From JACDAN01 sp035265935 (lineage in GTDB: Bacteria; Actinomycetota; Thermoleophilia; Gaiellales; Gaiellaceae): DNA of 38,572 nt. The stretch is from contig DATFOC010000094.1 in the NCBI GenBank assembly GCA_035265935.1, positions 1-38,572 on the forward strand. The letters run 5' to 3'. Positions 25,109-33,324 of this stretch are shown here, piece by piece; within the stretch, counting starts at the first letter, position 1, and the number at the start of each line of letters is the position of its first letter. The notes beneath the pieces are model-generated. The model had not been told where the DNA came from. It saw only the letters and a program-made list of their open reading frames with translations, and ran no database searches. The translations under genes were made by a program, and so were the position numbers.

Positions 25109-25975
25109 TCACCGGGTCGGGGCGGTGTGCGTGGCGATTGCTCGCGTGATGGTGTCCCAGTCGGCTTGATTGACGCCGTGGCCGGCTCCCGCGAGTGACA
25201 GAAGCCGGGCATCTGGGATCTCGTCGGCGAGGGCCTTGCCGTGTGCGAGCGGGAACATCGGGTCGGCGGTGCCGTGGATGACCAGCGTCGGCGCGCTGAT
25301 CGATGACAGTGGTTCACGCTGCTTGTCGTCATCGGCGAGGAGGTCGTGGTTCTGGCTGGCGGCGAAGTTATCGGCGCGTTCGACGTCTGCTCGGACGAGG
25401 TCGCGCATCTTGGCCTCCTCGAACACGCGCTGGTTTCCAGCGAGCATGCGCGCGTAGGCGACGAGGTAGTCGATCACCGAGTCGGCGTCCGACCAGTCGA
25501 TCGTTGCCGAGCGCACGAATCGTACGAACTCGCTGTTTGGCGGTGGTAGGTCCCGGGGTGTCGCCGGCGACGTGCTGATCAGGACGAGCGAGAGCACGCG
25601 GTCAGGGAAGTCGACCGCAAGCAGTTGGGCGAGCGCACCGCCGGCTGACACGCCGACCAGGTGCGCTGCCGGCAGGGCGTAGCCGTCGAGCAGAGCGATG
25701 GCGTCCGCGCGGAGGTCGGCTCCGGTGTAGCCGGGGCGCCCCGGCTCATAGGTCGTCGATCGGCCGGTGTCGCGCTGGTCGTAGCGGATCACGAATCGGC
25801 CATACTCGGCGAGCATCTTGCAGAACCCTTCGTCCCACCAAAGCATCGAGCCACCGAGGCCCATAAGGAGAAGGACCGCGGGGTCCGCAGGGTCGCCGAA
25901 CGACTCCGTGCAGAGCTCGACGCCGTTCGCGTTGACCAGTCGCTCGACGATTACCAGTCCTTCGTCCTGACCCAT
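25109..25975 (-). CDS. Alpha/beta hydrolase, RdmC/methylesterase-like
   Basis: A 288-residue hydrolase. The start NGVELCTESFGDPADPAVLL, the oxyanion motif LLMGLGGSMLWWDEGFC and FVIRYDQRDTGRSTTYEPG are characteristic of RdmC-like methylesterases and related fold-1 hydrolases. The nucleophile is Ser110 in GVSAGGA, the acid is probably in IHGTADPMFP, and the His lies in AGAGHGVN. ATG 25975 is chosen because GAGGTG lies just before it; a longer GTG start at 25981 is possible. It heads the minus-strand hydrolase group. Confidence 0.85.
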   Translation of the reverse strand: MGQDEGLVIVERLVNANGVELCTESFGDPADPAVLLLMGLGGSMLWWDEGFCKMLAEYGRFVIRYDQRDTGRSTTYEPGRPGYTGADLRADAIALLDGYALPAAHLVGVSAGGALAQLLAVDFPDRVLSLVLISTSPATPRDLPPPNSEFVRFVRSATIDWSDADSVIDYLVAYARMLAGNQRVFEEAKMRDLVRADVERADNFAASQNHDLLADDDKQREPLSSISAPTLVIHGTADPMFPLAHGKALADEIPDARLLSLAGAGHGVNQADWDTITRAIATHTAPTR

Positions 25976-26127
25976 GCACACCTCGGTATGGGGAGGGGGA
26001 TCACGATTTCAGCTTGCATGCGGTCGACTTCATACGTCGCGGCGCTGGAACAGGATCAGCGTGCCGACAGCGGCGATTACCAATGAGGCCGTAGCCGATC
26101 GCTGCGGCGACAGCGATCGTGGCCAGG

Positions 26128-26619
26128 TTAGGCCGAAACGGCGCGCTCGAGTCGACGCACGCGTTCGGCTAGGGTCTCCATGATCGCGAGACCGACTTGC
26201 GGATTCTGCTTCAGCAGCTTGAGGAACGCTCGCCGCTGCACCATCATCACGCGCACTTGGCTCGTCGCAATGATCGTCGCCGAGCGCGGGCCGCCGTCGA
26301 TGAGCGCCATTTCTCCAAAGAAATCGCCCGGCCGCAGGACACGTGACTTTCCGATCACGCGCGCACGACCCTCGAGGATGAGATACATCGAGTTTCCTCG
26401 ATCCCCTGCCTGGACGATGACCTCACCCGGCGCGTGGTCAACGCGCCAAGCCAGCTTGGCGATTGCGCGAACGTGGCGTTTCGGCACCCCAGCGAACAGG
26501 GGCAGGGCACCGAGGACTTCGCTCCAATCGCGCTGAGTTGGCCGATCCCAAGATCGCCGCACGAGCATTTGGAGCGAGGGGCGCTCATCAATGTCGCCAC
26601 GTCCCCGTGCCGCTGCCAT
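26128..26619 (-). CDS. Stand-alone cyclic-nucleotide-binding domain protein
   Basis: A 163-residue protein with a cNMP-binding beta roll from about residue 37. The core PGEVIVQAGDRGNSMYLILE (about 64-83) and the phosphate-binding cassette FGEMALIDGGPRSATI (101-116) are complete, with E103 and R112, the residues that contact the ribose and phosphate of cAMP. The C-terminal helix (LAIMETLAERVRRLERAVSA) ends the protein, and no helix-turn-helix follows, so it is not a Crp-type regulator. It may act by binding another protein or is a regulatory module. ATG 26619 is chosen; TTG 26655 is possible. A membrane adenylate cyclase lies 4.7 kb away. Confidence 0.85.
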   Translation of the reverse strand: MAAARGRGDIDERPSLQMLVRRSWDRPTQRDWSEVLGALPLFAGVPKRHVRAIAKLAWRVDHAPGEVIVQAGDRGNSMYLILEGRARVIGKSRVLRPGDFFGEMALIDGGPRSATIIATSQVRVMMVQRRAFLKLLKQNPQVGLAIMETLAERVRRLERAVSA

Positions 26620-26860
26620 ACGAGCGAGGCTATCTCCCGATGCATCGGCCTGCAACGACCGCCTGATGCGGGCGTGACACCAGCGAGCTGGCGGCTCGGA
26701 GCCTGCCGTGAGCTCAATGCCGGACGCCGACTCGCGGTGAGCGCGCTCCCGGGCTTACGGCGCCTCGACGAACTGGATCTCATTCAGCTCGCCGCGTGTG
26801 CTCGAGGCCCGGTCCGCCTGATCGAGTCCTGACGGAGCCGGTTGTACGCTTGACCTCGAG

Positions 26861-27676
26861 ATGAAGGGACTGAGGGCCCGCCGCCGCGACCGCCTGCTCG
26901 AGCTCGACGAGGTCGAGCGGCGACTGAAGCCGTTCGGGCGCCGGTACGTGGGCGTTCGCGAGATCCCGCTCGACGCGCTCGTCGGCACAGACGGCCGCGC
27001 CAGCTCGTTCACCCGCGACTTCCGGCCGCTTCACGCCTTCAGCCGCGCCCGGCTGCACTCGCTCGAGGGAGCGTTCGCCGACGGCGCCTTTCCGCCGATC
27101 GTTGCGGTCAAGCTCGGTGAGGCGTACTTCGTGGTCGACGGTCACCACCGCGCCGCGCTCGCGCGGCGCGGAGGCGCAGAGATGATCGACGCCGACGTGA
27201 CCGAGCTCATCGCGCGCGTCCCTCTTCCGGCCGGCGCGGACATGCTCGAGGTCGTCCTCCGGGAGCTGGAGCGGATTTTCCTCGAGGACAGCGGGCTTGC
27301 CGAGGCGCGCGCCGGCGTGCGCGTCTCGGTTAGCCGGCCCGCGCACTACCTCGAGCTGCTGGAGAACATCCAGGTGCACGGCTACCACATGATGCGGGGA
27401 CGCGGACGCGTGCTAGAGAACGCGGAGATCGCGGCGGACTGGTACGACGCGATCTACACGCCGACGCTCGCCGCGATCGACCGCCTGCGCCTTGGCCGCC
27501 TCTACCGCAATGCGCCGCCCGGGGACCTCTTCCTCGTTCTGCACCGGCACCGGCGGGATGCGTTCCCCTCGACCGGCTGCCCGCACCTCGCGCAGACCGT
27601 CGTCTCGGTGATCGGCGACGGCGGGCGGCGCCGCGGGCTGCGGTTGCCGGGCCGCGACCGCCGTTCGCCAGCCTAG
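26861..27676 (+). CDS. ParB/Srx-fold protein with a DGHHR motif
   Basis: A 271-residue protein. The N-terminal helix (about 1-22) is followed by YVGVREIPLDALVGTDGRAS and a ParB/sulfiredoxin-type fold with the motif FVVDGHHRAALARRGGAEMI (about 90-109), then DADVTELIARVPL. The DGHHR motif replaces the GxRR box of classical ParB. In the SerK and SbnI enzymes of the same superfamily, such a motif is part of a nucleotide-dependent kinase site. The rest (about 130-230) is helical, with HYLELLENIQVHGYHMMRGR and an aromatic stretch DWYDAIYTP. No partner gene is obvious. The exact role is unknown. Confidence 0.7.
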   Translation: MKGLRARRRDRLLELDEVERRLKPFGRRYVGVREIPLDALVGTDGRASSFTRDFRPLHAFSRARLHSLEGAFADGAFPPIVAVKLGEAYFVVDGHHRAALARRGGAEMIDADVTELIARVPLPAGADMLEVVLRELERIFLEDSGLAEARAGVRVSVSRPAHYLELLENIQVHGYHMMRGRGRVLENAEIAADWYDAIYTPTLAAIDRLRLGRLYRNAPPGDLFLVLHRHRRDAFPSTGCPHLAQTVVSVIGDGGRRRGLRLPGRDRRSPA

Positions 27677-27836
27677 CCTAGGCCATCCGCTCCAGGCCCG
27701 CGCGAAGGCGCTATTGAAGCTCAGCTCCCCTGCAGCGACCGAGGTGCTCAACGCGTCCGCCTACCGTCGCACCTGATCGATGAGGATGGGATGATCACCA
27801 AGTCGGTACGTGGTAGCGACGCGCAGGAGGTCGAGA

Positions 27837-28391
27837 ATGAAGACGAACCTTTTCCGCTCAGTAGTCGCCTTTGTAGTCGTCGTCGCAGTCAGCGCCGTTG
27901 TCGTAGGGGCCGCGCCCGCGCGGCCGGCTCCCGACACCGCCCCGGGCGACCTGCTCGATCCGCGGACGTACGCGTCGGACAGCCGGCTCTACCTCGTCCT
28001 GCACGCGATTGGCGTCCAGAAGTACACCTGCCAGGCAAACGGCACCTGGCTCTTCACCGATCCAGAGGCGACGCTCTACAAGACGACGGGCGCTTCCAAG
28101 CCGGTCGGGACCCACTTCCTCAACTTCTCGACCGGGCGGCCCGTGTGGGAATGGAGGGGAGGAAGCTCCGTCGAGGCCGCGCGGACGCAGTCGGCGCCAG
28201 GAGGCGCCGGGAACATCGCCTGGCTGCTCCTGCAGGCGGTCGCGTCGAGCCCGGGCCGGCTGGCGCAGACCACGTGGATCCAGCGGCTGAACACGACCGG
28301 CGGCGTCGCTCCGGCCGGGACGTGTACGCCAGGCGCCACGACTGCGGTGCCGTACACGGCCGACTACTTCTTCTGGAGGGAGGCCGGCTAG
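27837..28391 (+). CDS. Secreted DUF3455 family protein
   Basis: A 184-residue protein with a signal peptide: MKTNLFRSVVAFVVVVAVSA followed by VVVGAAPARP. The mature part has the DUF3455 hallmarks: LHAIGVQKYTCQANGTWLFT, PEATLYKTTGASKPVGTHFL and PVWEWRGGSSVEAA, then PGGAGNIAWLLLQAV and TTWIQRLNTTGGVAPAGTC. ATG 27837 has AGGAGG 9 bases upstream; a longer frame from 27810 would spoil the signal peptide. The function is unknown. Members are usually small secreted proteins found in soil bacteria and fungi. Confidence 0.82.
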   Translation: MKTNLFRSVVAFVVVVAVSAVVVGAAPARPAPDTAPGDLLDPRTYASDSRLYLVLHAIGVQKYTCQANGTWLFTDPEATLYKTTGASKPVGTHFLNFSTGRPVWEWRGGSSVEAARTQSAPGGAGNIAWLLLQAVASSPGRLAQTTWIQRLNTTGGVAPAGTCTPGATTAVPYTADYFFWREAG

Positions 28392-28613
28392 CGGGCCGCC
28401 TGCGCGACGGCTGCTACGAGTGCCGCGGGTCGTCCGCGTCGCCGCGTGTGGCGCGCACTGCAGCTACCGGGCCGTCTCAGCTTCCTCTCCCGCTCCCGCA
28501 GCATCCGCCACCCGAAAATCGACGATTTCCAGCGACGTTAGGACGTTGCCGGACGGGCTCGATCCCCACAGATGCCGACCATTTCAGGGGGAAGCCACGC
28601 CCTCAGAGCGTCG
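28392..28613. other. Intergenic stretch without a recognisable gene
   Basis: The 222 bases between the DUF3455 gene and the convergent cupin gene hold no credible frame and no strong terminator. AT-richer spots occur (CCCGAAAATCGACGATTTCC near 28510-28530), which form a weak palindrome, AAATCGaCGATTT. It is noted but not assigned. Confidence 0.3.
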
Positions 28614-29153
28614 CTAGGGGTCGACCGGCCACGGCAGCCGTATCGGCTGGTACTCGCCGGGCCAGTCTGCGTAAGCCTCGTCCGGTTCGCCGGTCTCCTT
28701 CGCGGCGGATGCGCCGTACTTCGCCGCGACCGGACTCACCGGATAGCGAACAGGCTCGTCGGGACGAGCCCCGATCATCAGAATCGCGCACGGCCCATCC
28801 CCGGCACCGACAATCACATGGCGGGCGTCGGCCGGGCAGTGGACGTAGTCCCACTGCCGTAGCGGGCGCTCCTCTTCTTCGACGATCAGAGTGCACTCGC
28901 CCGACAACACGAGAAACCCCTCCTGCGCCCCCTCCGAGTGGTAGAGCGCGTTCGGGTCACCCGGCCAGAGGACGCGGACGTGGACGCCGATGTCGCCGAA
29001 CGGATGCTCGCGTGACTCGAGCGGATACGCTGCGCCGCCCTTCTCCTCGTTCCGCACCGCGAGCGCTTGCTCGAGGTTGAGGACGAACCAGCCGTCCGAG
29101 GTGATGTAGCGGCCGTACGGCGTGTCGACCGAGCTTGCTTCCTTCACGGGCAT
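28614..29153 (-). CDS. Cupin domain protein
   Basis: A 179-residue protein. The conserved barrel lies at about residues 50-130: GDIGVHVRVLWPGDPNALYH, SEGAQEGFLVLSGECTLIVE, then EEERPLRQWDYVHCPADARH and IVGAGDGPCAILMIGAR. The two metal-binding motifs of cupins are only partly kept: H72 and E77 in the first region and H103 in the second. The ATG at 29153 has an AGGAGG site 6 bases upstream. It diverges from a TetR gene. Such cupins act as isomerases, dioxygenases or small-molecule sensors, and this one cannot be placed. Confidence 0.82.
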   Translation of the reverse strand: MPVKEASSVDTPYGRYITSDGWFVLNLEQALAVRNEEKGGAAYPLESREHPFGDIGVHVRVLWPGDPNALYHSEGAQEGFLVLSGECTLIVEEEERPLRQWDYVHCPADARHVIVGAGDGPCAILMIGARPDEPVRYPVSPVAAKYGASAAKETGEPDEAYADWPGEYQPIRLPWPVDP

Positions 29154-29308
29154 TTGTCCTCCTCGGTGTCAGGCGCGATGGCGGGACAGAGATCGTTGAT
29201 CGATGCTCCCCGCATCTAACGCGCGTTCGCGGGAGCGGCACGTTACGTCGGGCACGTGCGGTTTCTGGGCCATCTAGACGACGTAAAGATATGCGGCGGA
29301 ACCCAATC

Positions 29309-29338
29309 TTGTCAATGGCAAGAATCTGGAAGTACAGT
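29309..29338 (+). promoter_or_regulatory. Promoter and operator-like palindrome of the TetR gene
   Basis: TTGTCA (29309-29314) and TACAGT (29333-29338) are separated by 18 bases and form a good sigma-70-type promoter. The expected start of transcription, 7 bases after the -10, is 29345, the GTG start codon itself. TTGTCAATGGCAA (29309-29321) is a near-perfect palindrome around the -35 and is a likely TetR operator. Confidence 0.5.
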
Positions 29339-29344
29339 GGCAGC

Positions 29345-29938
29345 GTGCCCGCAGAGCGCGAGAGACAGGCCGATCGGCAGCGCCCCTACCACCACGGGAA
29401 CCTGCGGCGGGCTCTCCTCGATGAAGCGATCGACGTAATCGGCGAAGCAGGCCCGGGAGCGATCAGGCTGCGCGACCTCGCGCGCCGGGTCGGCGTCTCG
29501 CACGCGGCGCCCGCGCACCACTTCGGCGATAAGCGCGGCCTGCTCACCGCCGTCGCCGAGGAGGGCTACCGCCTCTTCGCTGCCGCGCTCCGGGACGAGT
29601 ACGAGCGCACGGGCAGCTTCCGCGAGCTCGGAGTCGCCTACGTCCGCTTCGCCGTCGAGCACCGCCCCTACTTCGAAGTGATGTTCCGCCCCGACCTCTA
29701 CCGCAACGAAGACCCAGAGCTCGCCGAGGCGCGGAAGGAGGCAGCGGCACTGCTCTACACCCCACTCGGCCGCCTCTCCGGCGGGAACCCGAGCTTCGAC
29801 ACGCTCCGCGCCGGCGTCGCAGCCTGGTCGCTCGTCCACGGGCTCGCCACGCTGTACCTCAACGGCGCGCTTCCGCCGGAGCTCGGGGACGACCCCGAGC
29901 AAATCGCCCGCTCCATCCCCGGCCACTTCCCCCCTTAG
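29345..29938 (+). CDS. TetR/AcrR family transcriptional regulator
   Basis: A 197-residue repressor. The N-terminal helix-turn-helix lies at IRLRDLARRVGVSHAAPAHH (about 39-58), ending with FGDKRGLLTAVAEEGYRLF. The C-terminal part (WHG-type, about 75-195) includes ELGVAYVRFAVEHRPYFEVM and AGVAAWSLVHGLATLYLNGA, which match the family. The promoter predicts a leaderless mRNA starting at this GTG; an upstream in-frame ATG (29315) would lie between the promoter elements. It probably controls itself and the divergent cupin gene. Confidence 0.9.
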   Translation: MPAERERQADRQRPYHHGNLRRALLDEAIDVIGEAGPGAIRLRDLARRVGVSHAAPAHHFGDKRGLLTAVAEEGYRLFAAALRDEYERTGSFRELGVAYVRFAVEHRPYFEVMFRPDLYRNEDPELAEARKEAAALLYTPLGRLSGGNPSFDTLRAGVAAWSLVHGLATLYLNGALPPELGDDPEQIARSIPGHFPP

Positions 29939-30013
29939 GCCGCGGTCGACAACCGAAACCCTGTGCTCGCCTCGGCGAGCTCGAGGTCGATGGCGGCCAG
30001 CGCGTGGGGAGAC

Positions 30014-30364
30014 TTAGGCCGCATCAGCTCCGTGCGAGTCGCCGTGCGTCGAGATGACCGCGACCTGAAAGGACTCGATGAGAGCGCTCACGCGCTTCTC
30101 GAACCGCGTCCGCCACACCCCGCCTCCGTAGAACGCCTCCAGCTGTTCGTTGCGACGCGTCAGGGACGGGAACGATCGGATCAGGGCGTAGTCGGCTCCG
30201 TCGACGAGCGAGATCCCATAGGCGACTACCCGGATATCCGCGCGATGCAGCAGCGGAAGCACCTCGTGGCGCAATATCCGGTCGAACTCGGGCGCTGCGC
30301 CGGGAACGAGCTTGTACGTCCTTACGTCGAAGACGGGCGCTGCGGTGTGGAGTCCCTGAGTCAT
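30014..30364 (-). CDS. NIPSNAP family protein
   Basis: A 116-residue cytoplasmic protein of the ferredoxin-like dimeric alpha-beta barrel type. FDVRTYKLVPGAAPEFDRIL and ILRHEVLPLLHRADIRVVAY (early strand-helix part) and DYALIRSFPSLTRRNEQLEA and AFYGGGVWRTRFEKRVSALI are typical NIPSNAP features. ATG 30364 follows the stop of the Ada-AlkA gene by 7 bases, so both are in one operon. A frame open further upstream overlaps the repair gene and is not used. The function in bacteria is unknown. The link with DNA repair is only positional. Confidence 0.82.
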   Translation of the reverse strand: MTQGLHTAAPVFDVRTYKLVPGAAPEFDRILRHEVLPLLHRADIRVVAYGISLVDGADYALIRSFPSLTRRNEQLEAFYGGGVWRTRFEKRVSALIESFQVAVISTHGDSHGADAA

Positions 30365-30371
30365 GGACGCG

Positions 30372-31838
30372 TTATGCGACCGAGCGCGCGCCGACGTCGG
30401 CCTGGGGCGCACTCGAGAGCCACACGTGTGTCACGGCGAGCGCCCGCCACGGGCGCCACCGCTCGGCGAGGTCGATAGCTCGGCGGCGGGTGTACGGCTC
30501 CAGCGCCCGGCGGAGCCCGAGGTCGGTGGATGGAAACGCGTCGCGCTCGCCGAGCCGGAGCGCGATGTAATTCGCGGTCCACTCGCCGATCCCCGGGATC
30601 GCGGTCATCGAAGCGACCAGCTCCTCAAGGCTGACGCTTCCATCGAGACGGATCTCGTCGTTGGCGACCGCGCGCGCAAACGCACTCACGGCCATCGCAC
30701 GGACCGTCGGCAGGCCGGCACCGTCGAGATCGGCTTCGGCGAGCCTGGTCGACGACGGGAAAGTCGCAGACAGACCGAGTTGGGACAGCCCGCCGACCGG
30801 CGTTCCGAAGCTCTCGACCAGCCGGCTGACGAGCGTATTCGCGCCCCGGGCCGAAACCTGCTGACCGATGATCGCCCGAACGCCGATCTCGAACGGGTCC
30901 CAGGTGCCGGGCACGCGGATGCCGGGACGCGCACGGACCAGCCGGCCGATGATGCGATCGCGGGCGAGATGCCTCGAAGCCTCGTCGACGTCGAGATCGA
31001 GCCCCGCAATCCGGCGTGCGCGCTCCACGACGTGAATGAGCTCCTCCCAGTGCGGCAGGTGGACGACGAGGAAGAGCTCGCCGTCGGCTCCTGGACCGAG
31101 CTCGAGCGCGCCGGGATCACCGCGAACGGTGACAGTACGGCGATATGTGTTCAATGAGACGCTCTCCACGCCTGGGATCGCCCGCGCCGCGAGGAACGAG
31201 CAGATGGCGGGCCAGTCCAGCGCGCCGTGATACGCGAGGCGAACGGGAAGACCGCCGTCGGCTACCAGGCGATCCTTCCTGTGTCGGCGCGACCGAAGCT
31301 CGCTAGGCGAGGCGTGGAAGATCTCGCGGCAGGCGCGGTTGAACTGCCGAACGCTTCCGAAGCCGGCGGCGTAGGCGATCTCGAGAATCGTCAGGTCCGT
31401 GTCGTCGAGGAGGCGCCGAGCGAAGTGCGTGCGCGCTGAGCGCGCGAGAGCATCCGGCGTCACGCCGAGGTGAGTACGGAAGAGCCGGCGCAGATGGCGG
31501 GCGGAAACGCCGACGCGAGCGCCGAGTGTGGTTTCTGTGCCAGTGTCGAGCGCGCCGTCGAGGATCATCCGGACGGCGCGGCAGACAAGCTCGGGCGCGC
31601 TCCACGGTACGAGCGGCGCGCTTCGGTAGGGCCGGCATCGGAGGCACGCGCGAAAACCCGCAGCCTCGGCCGCGGCGGCGGTTCCGAACTTCACGACGTT
31701 CTCGCGGTTGGGTCGAGCTCCGCACCCGGGCCGGCAATAGATCCCCGTAGTACGAACCGCCGAGATCGGCTCCACGGCGAAGGTATAGCTCTGGGCACGC
31801 GAGCCGATCGGCCGGATCCGGACACCGTCCGGAGGCAC
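30372..31838 (-). CDS. Ada-AlkA fusion: alkylation-responsive regulator and 3-methyladenine glycosylase
   Basis: A 488-residue protein. Residues 28-75 are an Ada zinc domain with four cysteines: C35 and C39 (TGIYCRPGC) and C65 and C68 (FRACLRCRP). One of these takes the methyl group from phosphotriesters in DNA in Ada. An AraC helix-turn-helix lies at about 85-185. An AlkA-type glycosylase domain follows from about 195, with the helix-hairpin-helix IPGIGEW (414-420) and catalytic Asp439 (FPSTDLG). It should remove alkylated bases and switch on repair genes. The GTG at 31838 is supported by the family's AVEPISAVRTTGIYC start. It is a regulator-enzyme fusion widespread in actinobacteria. Confidence 0.92.
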   Translation of the reverse strand: MPPDGVRIRPIGSRAQSYTFAVEPISAVRTTGIYCRPGCGARPNRENVVKFGTAAAAEAAGFRACLRCRPYRSAPLVPWSAPELVCRAVRMILDGALDTGTETTLGARVGVSARHLRRLFRTHLGVTPDALARSARTHFARRLLDDTDLTILEIAYAAGFGSVRQFNRACREIFHASPSELRSRRHRKDRLVADGGLPVRLAYHGALDWPAICSFLAARAIPGVESVSLNTYRRTVTVRGDPGALELGPGADGELFLVVHLPHWEELIHVVERARRIAGLDLDVDEASRHLARDRIIGRLVRARPGIRVPGTWDPFEIGVRAIIGQQVSARGANTLVSRLVESFGTPVGGLSQLGLSATFPSSTRLAEADLDGAGLPTVRAMAVSAFARAVANDEIRLDGSVSLEELVASMTAIPGIGEWTANYIALRLGERDAFPSTDLGLRRALEPYTRRRAIDLAERWRPWRALAVTHVWLSSAPQADVGARSVA

Positions 31839-31946
31839 CTCGCGACGAGTCAGATGCGGACAGATCGCCTGCTCCTCCTAACCGGGTCTTTCCCAGACGC
31901 GTCATCGCCTGTGTTCGAAGAACTTCCGTCGACAACTGGAGGCAAG

Positions 31947-33278
31947 ATGAGAAGCGGTTGGAGAGCATACGCTGGCCGGCGGCGGAAAGGCGTGCTTGGG
32001 ATCCTTGTGGCGGTGGTTCTCGGCGCAGGGCTGACAAGCGGCGCGTCGGGCGGCGAGCCATTGCGTCACGGCATGCCGACTTACGACGTGACGGAACTCG
32101 GGTCGCTTGGAGGCACGATCAGCTTCGGCTCGAGCATCAACGACAGACAGTGGGTCGCCGGAGTCTCGTTGCTCGCCGGCAACCACGTCCAACGCGCGGC
32201 GCTCTGGCGCTCCGGCTCGGTAAAGGATCTCGGGACGTTCGGTGGGCCAGAGACGCACAGCAGCGTCCTTTGGCCGGTCAAAAACGAGCGCGGCCTGATC
32301 AGTGGGATCGCTGAGCAGGATGAAATCAATCCGCTCGGCGAGATCTGGAGCTGCGGGCGCTTCTTCCCCACCGCGACCAGGCGGATCTGCTCCGCCTTCG
32401 TCTGGGAGAACGGGCGCCTGCGGGAGCTCGACACGCTAGGGGGCTACAACGGTTTCGCGACCGGTACGAACAACAGCCACGAAACGGTCGGTTGGGCTGA
32501 GAACTCCATTCGCGACCCCTCGTGCACCGACACTCAGGTCCTCCAGTTCCACGCGGTCTTGTGGGGGCCGGGTGAGGATCAGATCCAGGATCTTCGGCCC
32601 CTGCCTGGTGACTCCGCGAGCTCGGCAACTGCGATCAACGACCGAGGCGAGGTCGTCGGAATCTCCGGCATCTGTGATCGAGCGTTCGGCCGGCTCAGCG
32701 CCAAGCGCATGGTGCTATGGAAGAAGGGACGGCCGATCGAGATCCGAAACCTGGGCGGCGTCGCCTGGAACACGCCGATGGCGATCAACCGACGAGGGCA
32801 TGTCGTGGGCTTCGCCAATCGCTCTTCCACCGACGGTGCTGCGTTCCGTCCCCGGGCGTTTCTCTCGAAGCATCCTAGGAAGATCGAGGATCTGGGCGCA
32901 CTGGACGATGATCCATTCAGCCAGGCACTCGGCATCAACGATGCGGGACAGGTCGTGGGCGTGTCGTACTCGGAAGATTTCACCATCTGCCGAGCTTTCG
33001 TCTGGGAGGACGATGTCTTGACCGATCTCAACGACCTCGCCCCCGAGTACTCCGGCGAGCTGTGTGCGGCGAACGACATCAACAACCGCGGCGAGATCAC
33101 CGGTCAGGCGATCCAGGATGGGACGGGGAACAGCGTCACCTTCCTGGCGACTCGCTCCCTCAGGAAATCGCGTGACGACGGCTCTCGCGAGGCGTCGAAG
33201 CCGCCCTGGGCATCCTGGAACACGCTTCGGAGCATCATGTTGCGCTCCGGCATCCGGCGAGAAGACATCGGCCGCTAA
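31947..33278 (+). CDS. Secreted HAF-repeat protein, probable seven-bladed beta propeller
   Basis: A 443-residue protein with a signal peptide: the basic segment MRSGWRAYAGRRRKG, then VLGILVAVVLGAGLTSGASG. After it, about seven repeats of 50-60 residues follow. Each has an I-N-x-x-G-x-V-V-G-type segment (at about 64, 112, 175, 230, 280, 330 and 379), and most have an ALW or AFVW tryptophan strand and a DLG(T/A)L turn. This pattern is that of HAF (PEP-CTERM-associated) repeats, which probably fold as a beta propeller. ATG 31947 has GGAGG 5 bases upstream; longer upstream frames overlap the divergent gene. Function unknown; no anchor is seen. Confidence 0.8.
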   Translation: MRSGWRAYAGRRRKGVLGILVAVVLGAGLTSGASGGEPLRHGMPTYDVTELGSLGGTISFGSSINDRQWVAGVSLLAGNHVQRAALWRSGSVKDLGTFGGPETHSSVLWPVKNERGLISGIAEQDEINPLGEIWSCGRFFPTATRRICSAFVWENGRLRELDTLGGYNGFATGTNNSHETVGWAENSIRDPSCTDTQVLQFHAVLWGPGEDQIQDLRPLPGDSASSATAINDRGEVVGISGICDRAFGRLSAKRMVLWKKGRPIEIRNLGGVAWNTPMAINRRGHVVGFANRSSTDGAAFRPRAFLSKHPRKIEDLGALDDDPFSQALGINDAGQVVGVSYSEDFTICRAFVWEDDVLTDLNDLAPEYSGELCAANDINNRGEITGQAIQDGTGNSVTFLATRSLRKSRDDGSREASKPPWASWNTLRSIMLRSGIRREDIGR

Positions 33279-33293
33279 GACAGCCGGGTGGGA

Positions 33294-33324
33294 CCGGGGG
33301 CGGTCAAGACGTGACCGTCCCCGG
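33294..33324 (+). terminator. Strong stem-loop after the HAF-repeat gene
   Basis: CCGGGGGCGGTCA (33294-33306) pairs with TGACCGTCCCCGG (33312-33324) with 12 of 13 positions matched and a 5-base loop. It lies 16 bases after the stop. No U-tract follows. Confidence 0.7.

Noticed and set aside
26030..26130. Minus-strand peptide ending ATASLVIAAVGTLILFQRRDV, which resembles the last helix of an ABC-2 permease
   Set aside because: Only one helix, no other trace of a permease around it, and the similarity is too generic to call a pseudogene.
26620..26860. Plus-strand frame running to 26832 upstream of the ParB-fold gene
   Set aside because: It overlaps the cyclic-nucleotide-binding gene antisense and shows no family features.
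27413..27751. Minus-strand frame starting STSVAAGELSFNSAF
   Set aside because: Mostly antisense to the ParB-fold gene and without a family match.
29935..30024. Minus-strand 29-residue frame MRPKSPHALAAIDLELAEAS...
   Set aside because: Starts inside the last codons of the NIPSNAP gene and overlaps the TetR stop; no independent evidence for expression.
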